From assembly GCA_018816095.1 (NCBI GenBank), contig JAHIWP010000045.1, forward strand, positions 1 through 64,000: 64,000 bases of DNA, read 5' to 3'. The number at the start of each line of letters is the position of its first letter. Positions within the stretch are counted from its first letter, which is position 1. Positions 37,441 to 46,573 of the stretch are shown here, in pieces. The notes under the pieces are model-generated. The model saw nothing but the letters and a program-made list of their open reading frames with translations, was not told where the DNA came from and searched no databases. The DNA comes from Gammaproteobacteria bacterium. Its GTDB lineage: Bacteria; Pseudomonadota; Gammaproteobacteria; Pseudomonadales; Pseudomonadaceae. The position numbers and the translations under genes were made by a program.

Positions 37441-38144
37441 ACCTGCTGCTACTCGAAGACGGCGACTTTATCGCCGCAGACCGCGTATTGCTGAGCGGGC
37501 GCCGCCTTAAACACCTGCAGGACGTGCACCGCGCTGAAGCCGGCGACAGCCTGCGGGTCGGTCGCCTCAACGGCCTGATGGGCAGCGGCCAGCTGCTGCG
37601 CCTGGATGCCGAGCACGCCGAACTGTCGGTGCAGTTCGATCAAGCGCCGCCTGAGAAACTGCCGCTTACCTTGCTGCTGGCCCTGCCCCGGCCGAAGATG
37701 CTGCGGCGCGTGCTGCAAACCGTCAGCAGCATGGGCGTACCTCGACTGATTCTGCTCAATAGCTATCGCGTTGAAAAAAGCTTCTGGCAGACCCCCTTTC
37801 TGGAGCCAGCAGCCATTCGCGAACAGCTGATTCTCGGTTTGGAACAAGCCCGCGATACCGTGCTACCCGAGGTGATCATCGAGAAGCGCTTCAAACCCTT
37901 TGTCGAAGATCATCTGCCACACCTCACCGCCGGCACTCTGGGCCTTGTCGGTCACCCTGGCGATTACCCGGCTTGCCCACGGGCAGTCGAACAGGCCGTC
38001 ACACTGGCCATCGGCCCGGAAGGCGGCTGGATTCCCTACGAGGTGGAAAAGCTTTCCGAAGCCGGCCTGCAACCCGTGCAACTGGGTGCGCGAATCCTGC
38101 GGGTGGAGACAGCGGTTACTGCACTACTGGCGCGACTGTTTTAA
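37437..38144 (+). CDS. rsmE: 16S rRNA (uracil-1498-N3)-methyltransferase RsmE, GTG start
   Basis: A 235-residue SPOUT methyltransferase with an N-terminal PUA-like domain and a C-terminal knot carrying [15 protein letters not shown] and [16 protein letters not shown]. It methylates U1498 of 16S rRNA. The start is GTG inside the tatC stop (GTGA), so translation is coupled. It is the last gene of this conserved block. Confidence 0.94.
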   Translation: MNLLLLEDGDFIAADRVLLSGRRLKHLQDVHRAEAGDSLRVGRLNGLMGSGQLLRLDAEHAELSVQFDQAPPEKLPLTLLLALPRPKMLRRVLQTVSSMGVPRLILLNSYRVEKSFWQTPFLEPAAIREQLILGLEQARDTVLPEVIIEKRFKPFVEDHLPHLTAGTLGLVGHPGDYPACPRAVEQAVTLAIGPEGGWIPYEVEKLSEAGLQPVQLGARILRVETAVTALLARLF

Positions 38145-38198
38145 CCGGCACCCCTGCCCCACAGGCGGGATGGCGCTGTATCCATCCACTAGCTCACG

Positions 38199-38230
38199 AG
38201 GGTAGATGAGCAAAGCGTCATTCACCCTAC
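38199..38230. repeat. TAGGGTGAATGA-type palindromic repeat
   Basis: Arms agggtagatga (38199-38209) and tcattcaccct (38218-38228) pair at 9 of 11 positions. On the minus strand it begins gtagggtgaatgac, the same head as the repeats at 5849 and 17368. Its GTAGGG end includes the TAG stop of the HxlR gene (38227-38229). It may also act as a terminator between convergent rsmE and the HxlR gene. Confidence 0.6.
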
Positions 38231-38721
38231 ACAACCTGCTTTTCGTGCCAATGCGCTGGCAGTAGCTGGCCCTTGAGCGCGGGCGCTTCCTCCAGCTGTA
38301 CATCCCTCGGCTGCAGCGGCTCACCACAGTCCGAGCACACCAGCACACCATGCATCGGCTGACCGCACGTGCGGTGAACATGCCGGATCGGTGCACCCTC
38401 GACTCCGCTCATATGGCTGTCGCCCCAATGCACCAGCGCCATGATAGCCGGGTACAGATCACGGCCTTTGGCACTCAGGCAGTACTCCTCACGCAACGGC
38501 CGCTGCTGATAAGCCACCTTGTCCAGAACACCCGCTTCAGTCAGTTTTTTCAGGCGATCGGCCAGCACATGCCGGGTAATCCCCAAGCGTTTCTCGAACT
38601 CGTCAAAGCGACGAACTCCGAGAAAACACTCGCGCAGCACCAGCAATGTCCAGCGATCACCCACCACCGCCAGCGCACGCGCCAGCGAGCAGGGTTGTTG
38701 ATCAAGCTCTTCCCAACGCAT
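38227..38721 (-). CDS. HxlR-family transcriptional regulator
   Basis: A 164-residue regulator with the HxlR winged helix (about 10-100): CSLARALAVVGDRWTLLVLR, FDEFEKRLGITRHVLADRLK and YSLSAKGRDLYPAI-type wing. The N-terminal Cys11 is the conserved redox or ligand-sensing residue of many HxlR proteins. The C-terminal 60 residues have a Cys-rich zinc-ribbon-like segment (CGQPMHGVLVCSDCGEPL). It is divergent from the SDR gene, with two matching operators between them, so it probably controls that gene and itself. Confidence 0.88.
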   Translation of the reverse strand: MRWEELDQQPCSLARALAVVGDRWTLLVLRECFLGVRRFDEFEKRLGITRHVLADRLKKLTEAGVLDKVAYQQRPLREEYCLSAKGRDLYPAIMALVHWGDSHMSGVEGAPIRHVHRTCGQPMHGVLVCSDCGEPLQPRDVQLEEAPALKGQLLPAHWHEKQVV

Positions 38722-38760
38722 GACTCATCTCCGCAATCGATAAGGCACATTAGCTTGACA

Positions 38761-38807
38761 GGTTCCAAAATGGAACCGAGTATCGACCCAGGTTCCAAAA
38801 TAGAACT
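38761..38807. promoter_or_regulatory. Twin operators between the HxlR and SDR genes
   Basis: Site 1 ggttccaaaatggaacc (38761-38777) is a perfect 6+6 palindrome with 5-bp spacer; site 2 ggttccaaaatagaact (38791-38807) is a degenerate copy. They are 30 bp apart, three helical turns, so two dimers would bind the same face. Position between divergent genes suggests HxlR autoregulation and control of the SDR. Confidence 0.7.
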
Positions 38808-38820
38808 GACGGAGACAGTA

Positions 38821-39561
38821 ATGACCGCACGCAAAGCAATTCTGGTAGTTGGTGCCGGCGACGCCACCGGCGACGCCACCGGCGGCGCCATCGCTAAACG
38901 CTTCGCCCGTGAGGGCTATGTCGCCTGCGTGGCACGCCGTAATGCAGACAAATTGAGCCCCCTCGTGGCCGAGATCGAAGCGGCCGGCGGTAGCGCGCGG
39001 GCATTTGGCTGCGATGCTCGGGTAGAGGAACAGGTGATCGAGCTGTTCGCCACCATCGAGCGCGAGGTCGGCCCGCTGCATGCGGTGATCTTCAACATCG
39101 GCGCCAACGTGCAGTTTTCCATCACCGAAACCACTGAACGGGTCTACCGCAAGGTTTGGGAAATGGCCGCCCTGGCGGGCTTTCTCACCGGTCGTGAAGC
39201 GGCCAAGGTCATGCTACCGCGTGGCCAGGGCACCATCATCTTTACCGGTGCCACCGCCTCGTTACGCGGCCGGGCCAACTTCTCTGCCTTCGCCAGCGCC
39301 AAGTTTGCCCTGCGCGCCCTGGCCCAGAGCATGGCCCGTGAACTGGGCCCACAAGGCATCCATGTCGCTCATCCAATTATCGACGGCGCCATCGACACCG
39401 CTTTTATCCGCGACACCTTCCCCGCGCTGTACCAGCGCAAGGAACAGGACGGCATCCTCAACCCCGCGCATATTGCCGACACCTACTGGCAGATCCATTG
39501 TCAGCCGCGCGATTGCTGGGTGCATGAGCTGGATCTGCGCCCTTGGACGGAAACCTTCTAG
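38821..39561 (+). CDS. Short-chain dehydrogenase/reductase with unusual motifs
   Basis: A 246-residue SDR. The glycine motif reads VVGAGDATGDATGGAIAKRF, in which GDAT occurs twice because of a perfect 12-bp tandem duplication (38857-38880). The usual YxxxK is FSAFASAKFALRAL: Phe stands where the catalytic Tyr is expected, while Ser (FTGATASLRG) and Lys remain. I recall related proteobacterial proteins also with Phe, but the duplication seems particular to this sequence. ATG at 38821 follows ggag. It precedes the HCCA isomerase by 46 bp, probably as one operon. Substrate is unknown. Confidence 0.82.
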   Translation: MTARKAILVVGAGDATGDATGGAIAKRFAREGYVACVARRNADKLSPLVAEIEAAGGSARAFGCDARVEEQVIELFATIEREVGPLHAVIFNIGANVQFSITETTERVYRKVWEMAALAGFLTGREAAKVMLPRGQGTIIFTGATASLRGRANFSAFASAKFALRALAQSMARELGPQGIHVAHPIIDGAIDTAFIRDTFPALYQRKEQDGILNPAHIADTYWQIHCQPRDCWVHELDLRPWTETF

Positions 39562-39607
39562 CCACCACACGCCCAGCCAATAACAAGACCGCCCCGAGGA
39601 ACATGCA

Positions 39608-40195
39608 ATGAGCAAAACCGTTGAATTCTTTTTCGACTTTGGCAGCCCGGCCAGCTACCTGGCCTGGACCCAGCTACCGCAGATTGCCGATAAAGCCGGC
39701 GCCCAAATCATCTGGCGGCCGATGCTGCTCGGCGGTGTATTCAAAGCCACCGGCAACCAGTCGCCCGTGATGATCCCGAGCAAGGGCCGCTGGATGCTGC
39801 AGGATCTAGCCCGCTTCGCCGCACGCTATGGCGCCAGCATGCAGTTCAACCCGCACTTTCCGATCAATACCCTCACCCTGATGCGCGGCGCAGCCGGTTA
39901 TCAGGGCAGCGAACGCTTCGAGCACTACGTGAAAACTCTCTTCGAGGCACTGTGGGTGCAACAGAAAAACCTCAGCAAGCCAGAGGTCGTGGCCGAAGTA
40001 TTGAGCAGCGCGGGTTTCGACCTGACTGAGTTTGAGCAACTGGTCAGCGATGAAGCGGTCAAGGAACGCCTCAAGGCCACCACCGAAGAAGCCATCAAAC
40101 GCGGCGTGTTTGGCGCACCGACCTTCTTCATCGGCGAGGAAATGCACTTCGGCCAGGATCGCCTGGACTTTGTCGCCGAAGCCCTCGCGCGCTAG
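39608..40195 (+). CDS. 2-hydroxychromene-2-carboxylate isomerase-like (DsbA-fold) protein
   Basis: A 195-residue thioredoxin-fold GST-kappa/HCCA isomerase family member: FFFDFGSPASYLAWTQLP with the catalytic Ser of the family, WRPMLLGGVFKATGN, and the cis-Pro segment GVFGAPTFFIGEEMHFGQDR. In naphthalene degradation the NahD member isomerises the chromene with glutathione. No ring-cleavage genes lie nearby, so a general glutathione-dependent detoxification role is as likely. Confidence 0.85.
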   Translation: MSKTVEFFFDFGSPASYLAWTQLPQIADKAGAQIIWRPMLLGGVFKATGNQSPVMIPSKGRWMLQDLARFAARYGASMQFNPHFPINTLTLMRGAAGYQGSERFEHYVKTLFEALWVQQKNLSKPEVVAEVLSSAGFDLTEFEQLVSDEAVKERLKATTEEAIKRGVFGAPTFFIGEEMHFGQDRLDFVAEALAR

Positions 40196-40203
40196 CCGCG
40201 CTG

Positions 40204-40641
40204 TTAGCTCTCCAGCAGAAAGGTCACCGGCCCATCATTGACCAGATGCACCTGCATATCGGCGCCGAACTGGCCGGTAGCGACCTGCGGGTGTTTGGCT
40301 TGGGCCTGGGCGACCAGCAGATCGAACATCTCGGCACCCAGCGCAGGCGGCGCGGCGCTGGAAAAGCTCGGGCGCAGGCCACTCTTGGTATCGGCGGCCA
40401 GGGTGAACTGCGAAACCAGCAACAAGCCACCGCTGACATCACTGAGCGACAAATTCATCTTGCCCGCCGCGTCGCTGAATACCCGGTAATTGAGCAGCTT
40501 GTGCAGGATTTTTTCGACGCTGCCCAGGGTGTCTTGCGGCTCGACGCCGACCAGCGCCAGCAGGCCCTGATCAATCGCACCGACCACTTCGCCTGCTACT
40601 TCTACTCGGGCGGCGCGTACGCGTTGGATCAGCGCCTTCAT
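40204..40641 (-). CDS. dtd: D-aminoacyl-tRNA deacylase
   Basis: A 145-residue Dtd. The two active-site motifs are present: [23 protein letters not shown] (SQxT) and [15 protein letters not shown] (the cis Gly-Pro). It removes D-amino acids from mischarged tRNA. Its start overlaps the end of pip by four bases (ATGA), so the two are co-translated. Confidence 0.95.
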   Translation of the reverse strand: MKALIQRVRAARVEVAGEVVGAIDQGLLALVGVEPQDTLGSVEKILHKLLNYRVFSDAAGKMNLSLSDVSGGLLLVSQFTLAADTKSGLRPSFSSAAPPALGAEMFDLLVAQAQAKHPQVATGQFGADMQVHLVNDGPVTFLLES

Positions 40642-41609
40642 GCTTCATCCGGCGTCAGGTTGAGCAAGCGCCGCGCCATTTCATCTGCAGCACGCACCAG
40701 AGCATCGGTAATGCCAACTTCGGCAGCCGAATGGCCGGCGTCGCGAATGATCTGTAGCTCACTGTTAGGCCAGGTCTGGTGCAGGGCCCAAGCGTTATCC
40801 AGCGGGCAAATCACGTCATAACGGCCATGCACGATGACCCCAGGCAGGTGGGCGATTTTCGGCATATCACGCAGCAACTGGTCTTGCTCAAGAAAGGCGT
40901 TATTGACGAAATAATGGCATTCGATCCGGGCAATCGATAGGGCGCGATGGCTATCGGTGAAACGGTCGACCACCTGTGGATTAGGCCGCAGGGTGGCGGT
41001 GCGGCCTTCCCAGCTCGACCAGGCCTTGGCCGCATGCATTTGGGCAATCTGGTCAGGGCCGGTCAGGCGTTTATAGAACGCTTGCACCAGGTCAACGCGC
41101 TCATCCAGCGGGATCGGCGCCAGGTAATCCTCCCAATAATCTGGGAACAGCCGGCTGGCACCGGCCTGATAAAACCAGCTGATTTCCTGCGGGCGGCAAA
41201 GGAAGATGCCCCGCAGAATCAGCCCATGCACCCGTTCTGGATGCGCCTGCGCGTAAGCTAGGGCCAGGGTCGAGCCCCAAGAGCCGCCAAACAGCACCCA
41301 CTTGTCGATACCCAACTGCTCGCGGATCACTTCCATGTCCTCGATCAGCGCCTGGGTGGTGTTGTTTTCCAGGCTGGCGTGAGGAGTGGATCGCCCACAC
41401 CCGCGCTGGTCGAAGGTCACGATGCGGTACAAATTAGGGTCGAAATAGCGGCGACTGGCCGCATCACAACCGGCACCAGGACCGCCATGGATAAACACTA
41501 CAGGCAAGCCATCCGGCGAACCGCTTTCGTCCACATAAAGCACATGCGGTGCCTGCACCGCCAGCTCATGACGGGCGTAGGGTTTAATCTCCGGATACAA
41601 GGTCTGCAT
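40638..41609 (-). CDS. pip: Proline iminopeptidase
   Basis: A 323-residue S33-family alpha/beta hydrolase: oxyanion motif HGGPGAGCD, nucleophile elbow [26 protein letters not shown], and the C-terminal Asp ([10 protein letters not shown]) and His (DAGHSA). It releases N-terminal proline from peptides. First gene of pip-dtd, as in P. aeruginosa. Confidence 0.94.
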   Translation of the reverse strand: MQTLYPEIKPYARHELAVQAPHVLYVDESGSPDGLPVVFIHGGPGAGCDAASRRYFDPNLYRIVTFDQRGCGRSTPHASLENNTTQALIEDMEVIREQLGIDKWVLFGGSWGSTLALAYAQAHPERVHGLILRGIFLCRPQEISWFYQAGASRLFPDYWEDYLAPIPLDERVDLVQAFYKRLTGPDQIAQMHAAKAWSSWEGRTATLRPNPQVVDRFTDSHRALSIARIECHYFVNNAFLEQDQLLRDMPKIAHLPGVIVHGRYDVICPLDNAWALHQTWPNSELQIIRDAGHSAAEVGITDALVRAADEMARRLLNLTPDEA

Positions 41610-41731
41610 GGCATGCTCCTGACTTGACCTGAATAAAGCGTTGCATAACGTAGACGGGCTTGCGCTAGATAACCGCGGCGCAGCCGCTTGACGCTCTGTC
41701 GGGCATCATAACCATGAAACGGGAGTTGAGC

Positions 41732-42166
41732 ATGCCAACACGGATATTTGCCTGGGCTTTCTTGATGTTTTGCACCCTGCTCACCGGTTGCGGTGCCAAG
41801 GACGATCCGCAGGCCGCGCTGGAAGCGGCCGCGCAGCAACTGCAGAACAACCTAGAAGCGAAGAACAACAGCGCAGTGCTTGACCAGTTGCACCCGCAGT
41901 TCTCGGCCCAGGGCGAATTGGATCGCGAGTGGGCAAAGCGCACCCTGTTGCTGCTGTTTATGCGCCACAAGAACATCAAGGTGCTGGCCCTGAGCAAGCA
42001 CAGCTACATCGACGCGACCTACCGTGAGAAAGGCCACACCGAGGCCCAGGTCGGCCTGACCGGCGCCGAAGGCCTGATCCCCGACAGCGCCCGCCATTAC
42101 AGCGTGAAGCTGGAGTGGTGGCGGGAAGGCGATGAGTGGAAGCTGGCACGCCTAAGCTGGGAATAG
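41732..42166 (+). CDS. Hypothetical lipoprotein
   Basis: A 144-residue protein with a lipoprotein signal (lipobox LLTG-C at about residue 20) and a small mixed domain with a helical half (QLQNNLEAKNNSAVLDQLHP) and a beta half ending VKLEWWREGDEWKLARLSW, like a SnoaL/NTF2-type fold. The fold is only a guess from the pattern. ATG at 41732 has cgggag upstream; a start six codons earlier is possible. It is divergent from pip and has no partner gene. Confidence 0.7.
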   Translation: MPTRIFAWAFLMFCTLLTGCGAKDDPQAALEAAAQQLQNNLEAKNNSAVLDQLHPQFSAQGELDREWAKRTLLLLFMRHKNIKVLALSKHSYIDATYREKGHTEAQVGLTGAEGLIPDSARHYSVKLEWWREGDEWKLARLSWE

Positions 42167-42324
42167 CGTCTCAGTGCCGACTTCAAAAAGCTGAAGGACT
42201 AACCGGCCTGCTGCGGGCACAGGGTCGCGTAAGCTTCCCCGAACACACCAGCACCCCGCCTTAACACACTGGCGATCAACCCGGTCCAGGCCAATCACAT
42301 AAGAGCCTGGCCCACTGCGCTGAG

Positions 42325-42888
42325 TTAGCGCGCTTGATCCATCTCGGCATCCGTGCGCCGCCAGATCAACTCACGCGTGCCATAGCCGCGACTGCGCGCC
42401 TCTTCGAGTAGCGTTGCGCGGTTTTGCGAGCTGAGCTCCTGATCACGCGTCAACAGCCAGAGGTACTGGCGATTGGGGTGGCCGACCAGTGCTGTTTGAT
42501 AGTTTTCATCCAGGTAGAGCACCCAGTACTCGCCCTTGGTCAGACCGGGCAGTAAGTTACTGGCCCAGTTATCGAAGCGCACCCACAGCTTGCTGGTTTC
42601 GCCTGGCACCTGAGCCACGGCCTGGCCCTGCACTTGCTGCACGTCGCCATCGAAGGTACGGCAGCGGTTGATCACGCCAAGCGCGCCACCTTCTTGCACG
42701 CTGTAAATGGCCTCGGACTGCGCGCAGTTGCGCTGGAAGAACATCGGCAAACGCGCCTGTTCATACCACGTGCCCTGATAGCGCTGCAGATCAACCTGCT
42801 CCACGGTTTTCGGCGGCACTGTTCCCGTACCGGAGTTCGCACATCCCGCCAAGGCTACCGCTGCGGCCAACACCGCCAGCAGGCGCAT
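42325..42888 (-). CDS. blc: Outer-membrane lipocalin, Blc-like
   Basis: A 187-residue lipoprotein (lipobox LAG-C). The lipocalin signatures are clear: GTWYEQARLPMFFQRNCAQS (the G-x-W motif), and the C-terminal YWVLYLDENYQTALVGHPNR and YLWLLTRD. Blc binds phospholipids or fatty acids in the outer membrane. ATG at 42888 overlaps the stop of the upstream lipoprotein (TGATG), so they are coupled; a GTG one codon earlier is the alternative. Confidence 0.9.
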   Translation of the reverse strand: MRLLAVLAAAVALAGCANSGTGTVPPKTVEQVDLQRYQGTWYEQARLPMFFQRNCAQSEAIYSVQEGGALGVINRCRTFDGDVQQVQGQAVAQVPGETSKLWVRFDNWASNLLPGLTKGEYWVLYLDENYQTALVGHPNRQYLWLLTRDQELSSQNRATLLEEARSRGYGTRELIWRRTDAEMDQAR

Positions 42889-43142
42889 CACTGCAGTCCC
42901 TTGCCGGAAAACAGCAAGACCTGCTCACCCGCGTACTGCACGCTGATAAAGCGCTGCTCATTGCCCCAAGTGCAGCTGGAGATACCGAGGGCACCGGAAC
43001 ACTCAGATGGTTTACCCAGCAAGTTTTCGACCTCGACCTTGCTCATCCCCGGCTTAAGCTGGGCGTAATTATCCTGATTGACCTTGTTGCAAGCCGCCAA
43101 TAACAGGCAACTGGCAAATAGTGCGGCAACACGCAGAGACAT
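42888..43142 (-). CDS. Small SmpA/OmlA-like lipoprotein
   Basis: An 84-residue protein with a lipobox (LLLAA-C) and the motif NYAQLKPGMSKVEVENLLGK, then 'CSGALGISSCTWG', characteristic of the SmpA/OmlA (BamE-like) fold. It is a probable outer-membrane lipoprotein of unknown role, coupled to the lipocalin. I start at ATG 43142 because the signal peptide begins there; the longer open frame upstream is in another gene's space. Confidence 0.75.
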   Translation of the reverse strand: MSLRVAALFASCLLLAACNKVNQDNYAQLKPGMSKVEVENLLGKPSECSGALGISSCTWGNEQRFISVQYAGEQVLLFSGKGLQ

Positions 43143-43209
43143 AAAGAACTCCAGAGGGAATAACCAAGACCAGCTTGGCATAGCAATAACCAACCTGCTC
43201 GCTTGGACG

Positions 43210-43827
43210 CTAAAAGCGCGAGCCTGGTTCCAACAGAAAGGCAGATTCTTTAGCGCTGGAGCTACGCCCGAGGATTTGATTGCGATGGGGGAAACGGCCA
43301 AAACGGGCGATGACCCGCTGATGACACTCGGCATAGTCCAAGTAACCGGCAAACAGCTCGTGCTCGGCGGCTGTCGCCTCCTGAGTAAGCGCTTGAAACA
43401 GCCGAACGGCCTGATTCTGTAGCGCCAGGTCCTCGGCATGTTCGAGCACCAGGTAGACAAATACCCGCTGAATCGGCGGTAACTGCTGATCCCACCCTTG
43501 AGCCAGCCCGCGCAACGCTGACGCACGAGCCAGTGCGTCGCCAGCAAAGGCGCGCGGGGTGTCACGAAAAATCATGCGCGGCAGCTGATCGAGCAACAGC
43601 AAGGTTGCCAGCCAGCCTTCAGGCTCGCCAAGCCAGTCGTGCAATTGGCCGGCGAGCGCCTGGTCGACCAGCCCGCCAAGTTGCTCGCGCGCCTGGCCAT
43701 CCTGGCGATCCTGCTTGGCAAACCAGAGGGCTGTGCGGCTGGCGGCAACCTCAGCAGCTGTCACATCGGGACCGCTGCCGGCCGCACCGAACCACCAGTC
43801 GAGCAACGGCTGCCAGGGCGCGCTCAT
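43210..43827 (-). CDS. DUF924 family protein
   Basis: A 205-residue helical protein. The WFGAAG, ALWFAKQDRQDGQA, LLLLDQLPRMIFRDTPRAFA and 'FGRFPHRNQILGRSSSAKE..FL' segments match DUF924 (TPR-like fold). Its biochemical role is unknown. It lies 3 bp downstream of fbp on the same strand, a likely shared transcript. Confidence 0.85.
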   Translation of the reverse strand: MSAPWQPLLDWWFGAAGSGPDVTAAEVAASRTALWFAKQDRQDGQAREQLGGLVDQALAGQLHDWLGEPEGWLATLLLLDQLPRMIFRDTPRAFAGDALARASALRGLAQGWDQQLPPIQRVFVYLVLEHAEDLALQNQAVRLFQALTQEATAAEHELFAGYLDYAECHQRVIARFGRFPHRNQILGRSSSAKESAFLLEPGSRF

Positions 43828-43830
43828 TGC

Positions 43831-44838
43831 TTACTCGCGGTGATAGGCGCTGATGCGTAGCACTTCTTCCTTCGAACCGAGGAAGACCGCGACACGCTGG
43901 TGCAGCGAGGTCGGCTGAATATCGAGGATACGCTGGGTGCCGTTGGTGGCCACGCCGCCAGCCTGTTCGATGATCATCGCCATCGGATTGGCTTCATACA
44001 TCAGGCGCAGCTTGCCCGGCATTGACGGGTCACGGCTGTCGCGTGGGTACATAAATACGCCGCCACGGGTGAGGATGCGATGCACATCGGCAACCATCGC
44101 TGCGACCCAGCGCATGTTGTAGTTCTTGCCCAACGGTCCGGTCTCGCCTGCCAGCAACTCACTGACGTAACGCTGTACCGGCGCTTCCCAATGGCGCTGA
44201 TTGGACATGTTGATGGCGAACTCTTTGGTGGCTTCCGGCACCTTGATGTCATCGTGGGTCAGGACGAAGCTGCCCAGTTCGCGGTCGAGGGTGAAGCCTT
44301 TGACGCCGTCACCGAGGGTCAACATCAGCATGGTCTGCGGGCCGTAGATCGCATAACCGGCGCACACCTGCTCGGTACCCGGCTGCAGGAAGGCTTCTTC
44401 GCCCAGGTCACCCTCAGCGCCGTTGCGGTCTGGGCAACGCAGCACCGAGAAGATGGTGCCGACCGAGACGTTCACGTCGATGTTGCTGGAGCCGTCCAGC
44501 GGATCGAATACCAGCAGGTAAGCACCTTTCGGGTACTTGCCAGGGATCTGGTAAGCGTTGTCCATCTCCTCGGAGGCCATGCCGGCCAGGTGACCGCCCC
44601 ACTCGTTGGCTTCCAGCAGAATCTCGTTGGAAATCACGTCGAGCTTTTTCTGCACCTCGCCCTGCACGTTTTCGGTGCCCATGCTGCCCAATACGCCGCC
44701 CAGTGCGCCCTTGGATACCTGATGGCTGATTTCCTTACAGGCGCGGGCCACTACTTCGATAAGAAACCGCAAATCCGCCGGAGTATTGTTGCTGCGGGTT
44801 TGTTCAATCAGGTAGCGGCTGAGGGTAACGCGGGACAT
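43831..44838 (-). CDS. fbp: Fructose-1,6-bisphosphatase class 1
   Basis: A 335-residue enzyme of gluconeogenesis. The metal-binding motif is [20 protein letters not shown], with acidic residues at [12 protein letters not shown] and a C-terminal [10 protein letters not shown]. Pseudomonads lack phosphofructokinase, so Fbp runs the one-way step in this direction. Followed closely by the DUF924 gene. Confidence 0.95.
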   Translation of the reverse strand: MSRVTLSRYLIEQTRSNNTPADLRFLIEVVARACKEISHQVSKGALGGVLGSMGTENVQGEVQKKLDVISNEILLEANEWGGHLAGMASEEMDNAYQIPGKYPKGAYLLVFDPLDGSSNIDVNVSVGTIFSVLRCPDRNGAEGDLGEEAFLQPGTEQVCAGYAIYGPQTMLMLTLGDGVKGFTLDRELGSFVLTHDDIKVPEATKEFAINMSNQRHWEAPVQRYVSELLAGETGPLGKNYNMRWVAAMVADVHRILTRGGVFMYPRDSRDPSMPGKLRLMYEANPMAMIIEQAGGVATNGTQRILDIQPTSLHQRVAVFLGSKEEVLRISAYHRE

Positions 44839-44929
44839 GGAGGGCTCCGGAGGGTATGAAATCGCGCGCAGTTTACCTCTTTAGAGGGCAACGTGCCTTA
44901 GCGCTGGATGGAAGGCTGCGTCCAGCCAC

Positions 44930-46573
44930 TCAGGCCAGACTGCACACCCGATTACGTCCTTCGTGCTTGGCCTGATAAAGCGCGGCATCGGCCACTTGCA
45001 ACAACTCATCCAACGCCTGCCCTTGCTCAGGCCACAGCGCCAGGCCAGCCGACAGGGTCACATAGCGGGCGCCGCCGCGTGTTGGCAGCGGGTGGGCCGC
45101 TAGCTCACGGCAGATGGAATCCAAGCGCGCGCGTGCCTCTGGAGCATCGGCACGGGGCAGAATCAGCAGGAACTCTTCGCCACCAATGCGAAATACCGCA
45201 TCTGAACTGCGCAGATTCTCCAACAAGTGCTGCGCGACGCCCTTGAGCACATCATCGCCTTCTAAGTGACCGTACTCGTCGTTGAGTAGCTTGAAGTGAT
45301 CAAGGTCGATCAGGGCCAGTGAAATCGGCGAATGCTCACGCTGCGCCACCGCCAGCTCACGGGCAAAGAACTCATCCAGATAACGGCGGTTGTACAGCCC
45401 AGTGAGCGGATCACACAGTGCCTGTTCCTGCAGCTGCTCATGCAGCCTGGTGATGGTGCGCAAACGCTCTTCACTCAAGGCAAGGGCTTCGGCCAGTTTC
45501 AATTCGCTGAGATGCCGCTGGGTGACATCACGCAAATAGAGCATTTGCCCCAGCGTTAACGTGCCCCGCTGGGTAATCCGCTCGATGGCGCGTATGCGTA
45601 CCTCGAAATAACGGGCTGAGCTGGCCAGAGTCAGTAACCGGTCATGCTCACCCTGCACGGATTGGCTCAACAGCTGGTGCAAATCCGCGCCGAGGATCGG
45701 CCAATCCATCAACTGTCGCCCCTGCCAGCCACTGCGCAGGCCAACCAGCTTCAAGGCTGCCGGGTTGGCCTCAATCACGCGCAACTGTGCATCCACCACC
45801 AACACCGGGTCGAGCAGCGCATCCAGTAACAGATGACGGGCCACGGGCAGTAGATCAAACAGCCGCACCCCCACAATCAACCAGGCAAACGCCACCAGTG
45901 TAAAAGTAAAACTGAAGGGCGTCGGATCGAAGCCGAACAGCATCCAACCGAACACCACATAACTGATATTGGCGACCCAGGGCACCGCCGTGACGACAAC
46001 GAAGGCCAAATAATGACGACGATGCACGCCATAGCTGACGATGGCCGCGCGCAGCACCACGCCCATGCAGAAGGTCATAAACAGGTAGACATACACGGCC
46101 GCGGCGTAGAACAGCGGCCCATGCTGGTAGCGGATGGGGGCGCCCGGCGCATCGCTCATCGGTGCCGTGCCGGCAGCGTAAAACAAGCCATGCCAGGGAT
46201 TGCTTAGGGCAACCAGCCAAATCAGCAACGGCACCACGGCCAAGCCTAGCGCGCTGCGCAGCGGCAACGGCTGCCGTACGCTGTTGACGTACTGCCAGAG
46301 GAATACCGCCCAAAAGGTCGGCGTCAGCAGAATCCCAGGCCAGGCCATGCTCGCCCAGAACACCTTGCACTGCGGGCCTTGCGCCGCCATTTCCAGACTC
46401 GCCGCAACCATCCACCAGAGACTGGCCAGATGCAGCACGATAAAGCTCTCGCGCCCGGGGAAATAGCGCTGGCGCTTAACCCAGCGCGCCAGCAGCAGCA
46501 CGCCAATGCACACCGCGCCCGTCAAAAGCACCGGGGCACTCAGCGCCCAACCGGAATTACCGCAGGCATTCAT
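44930..46573 (-). CDS. Membrane diguanylate cyclase (7TM sensor-PAS-GGDEF)
   Basis: A 547-residue protein: a histidine-kinase-type N-terminal 7TM sensor (about 1-235), a PAS domain (about 240-340), a short coiled-coil and a GGDEF domain with RIGGEEFLLILPRAD. The inhibitory I-site RSSD lies five residues upstream, so the enzyme should be both active and product-inhibited. The start is uncertain: ATG at 46573 (MNACGNSG) fits the first helix but lacks a good SD, and an in-frame ATG at 46720 adds 49 unconserved residues. Confidence 0.88.
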   Translation of the reverse strand: MNACGNSGWALSAPVLLTGAVCIGVLLLARWVKRQRYFPGRESFIVLHLASLWWMVAASLEMAAQGPQCKVFWASMAWPGILLTPTFWAVFLWQYVNSVRQPLPLRSALGLAVVPLLIWLVALSNPWHGLFYAAGTAPMSDAPGAPIRYQHGPLFYAAAVYVYLFMTFCMGVVLRAAIVSYGVHRRHYLAFVVVTAVPWVANISYVVFGWMLFGFDPTPFSFTFTLVAFAWLIVGVRLFDLLPVARHLLLDALLDPVLVVDAQLRVIEANPAALKLVGLRSGWQGRQLMDWPILGADLHQLLSQSVQGEHDRLLTLASSARYFEVRIRAIERITQRGTLTLGQMLYLRDVTQRHLSELKLAEALALSEERLRTITRLHEQLQEQALCDPLTGLYNRRYLDEFFARELAVAQREHSPISLALIDLDHFKLLNDEYGHLEGDDVLKGVAQHLLENLRSSDAVFRIGGEEFLLILPRADAPEARARLDSICRELAAHPLPTRGGARYVTLSAGLALWPEQGQALDELLQVADAALYQAKHEGRNRVCSLA

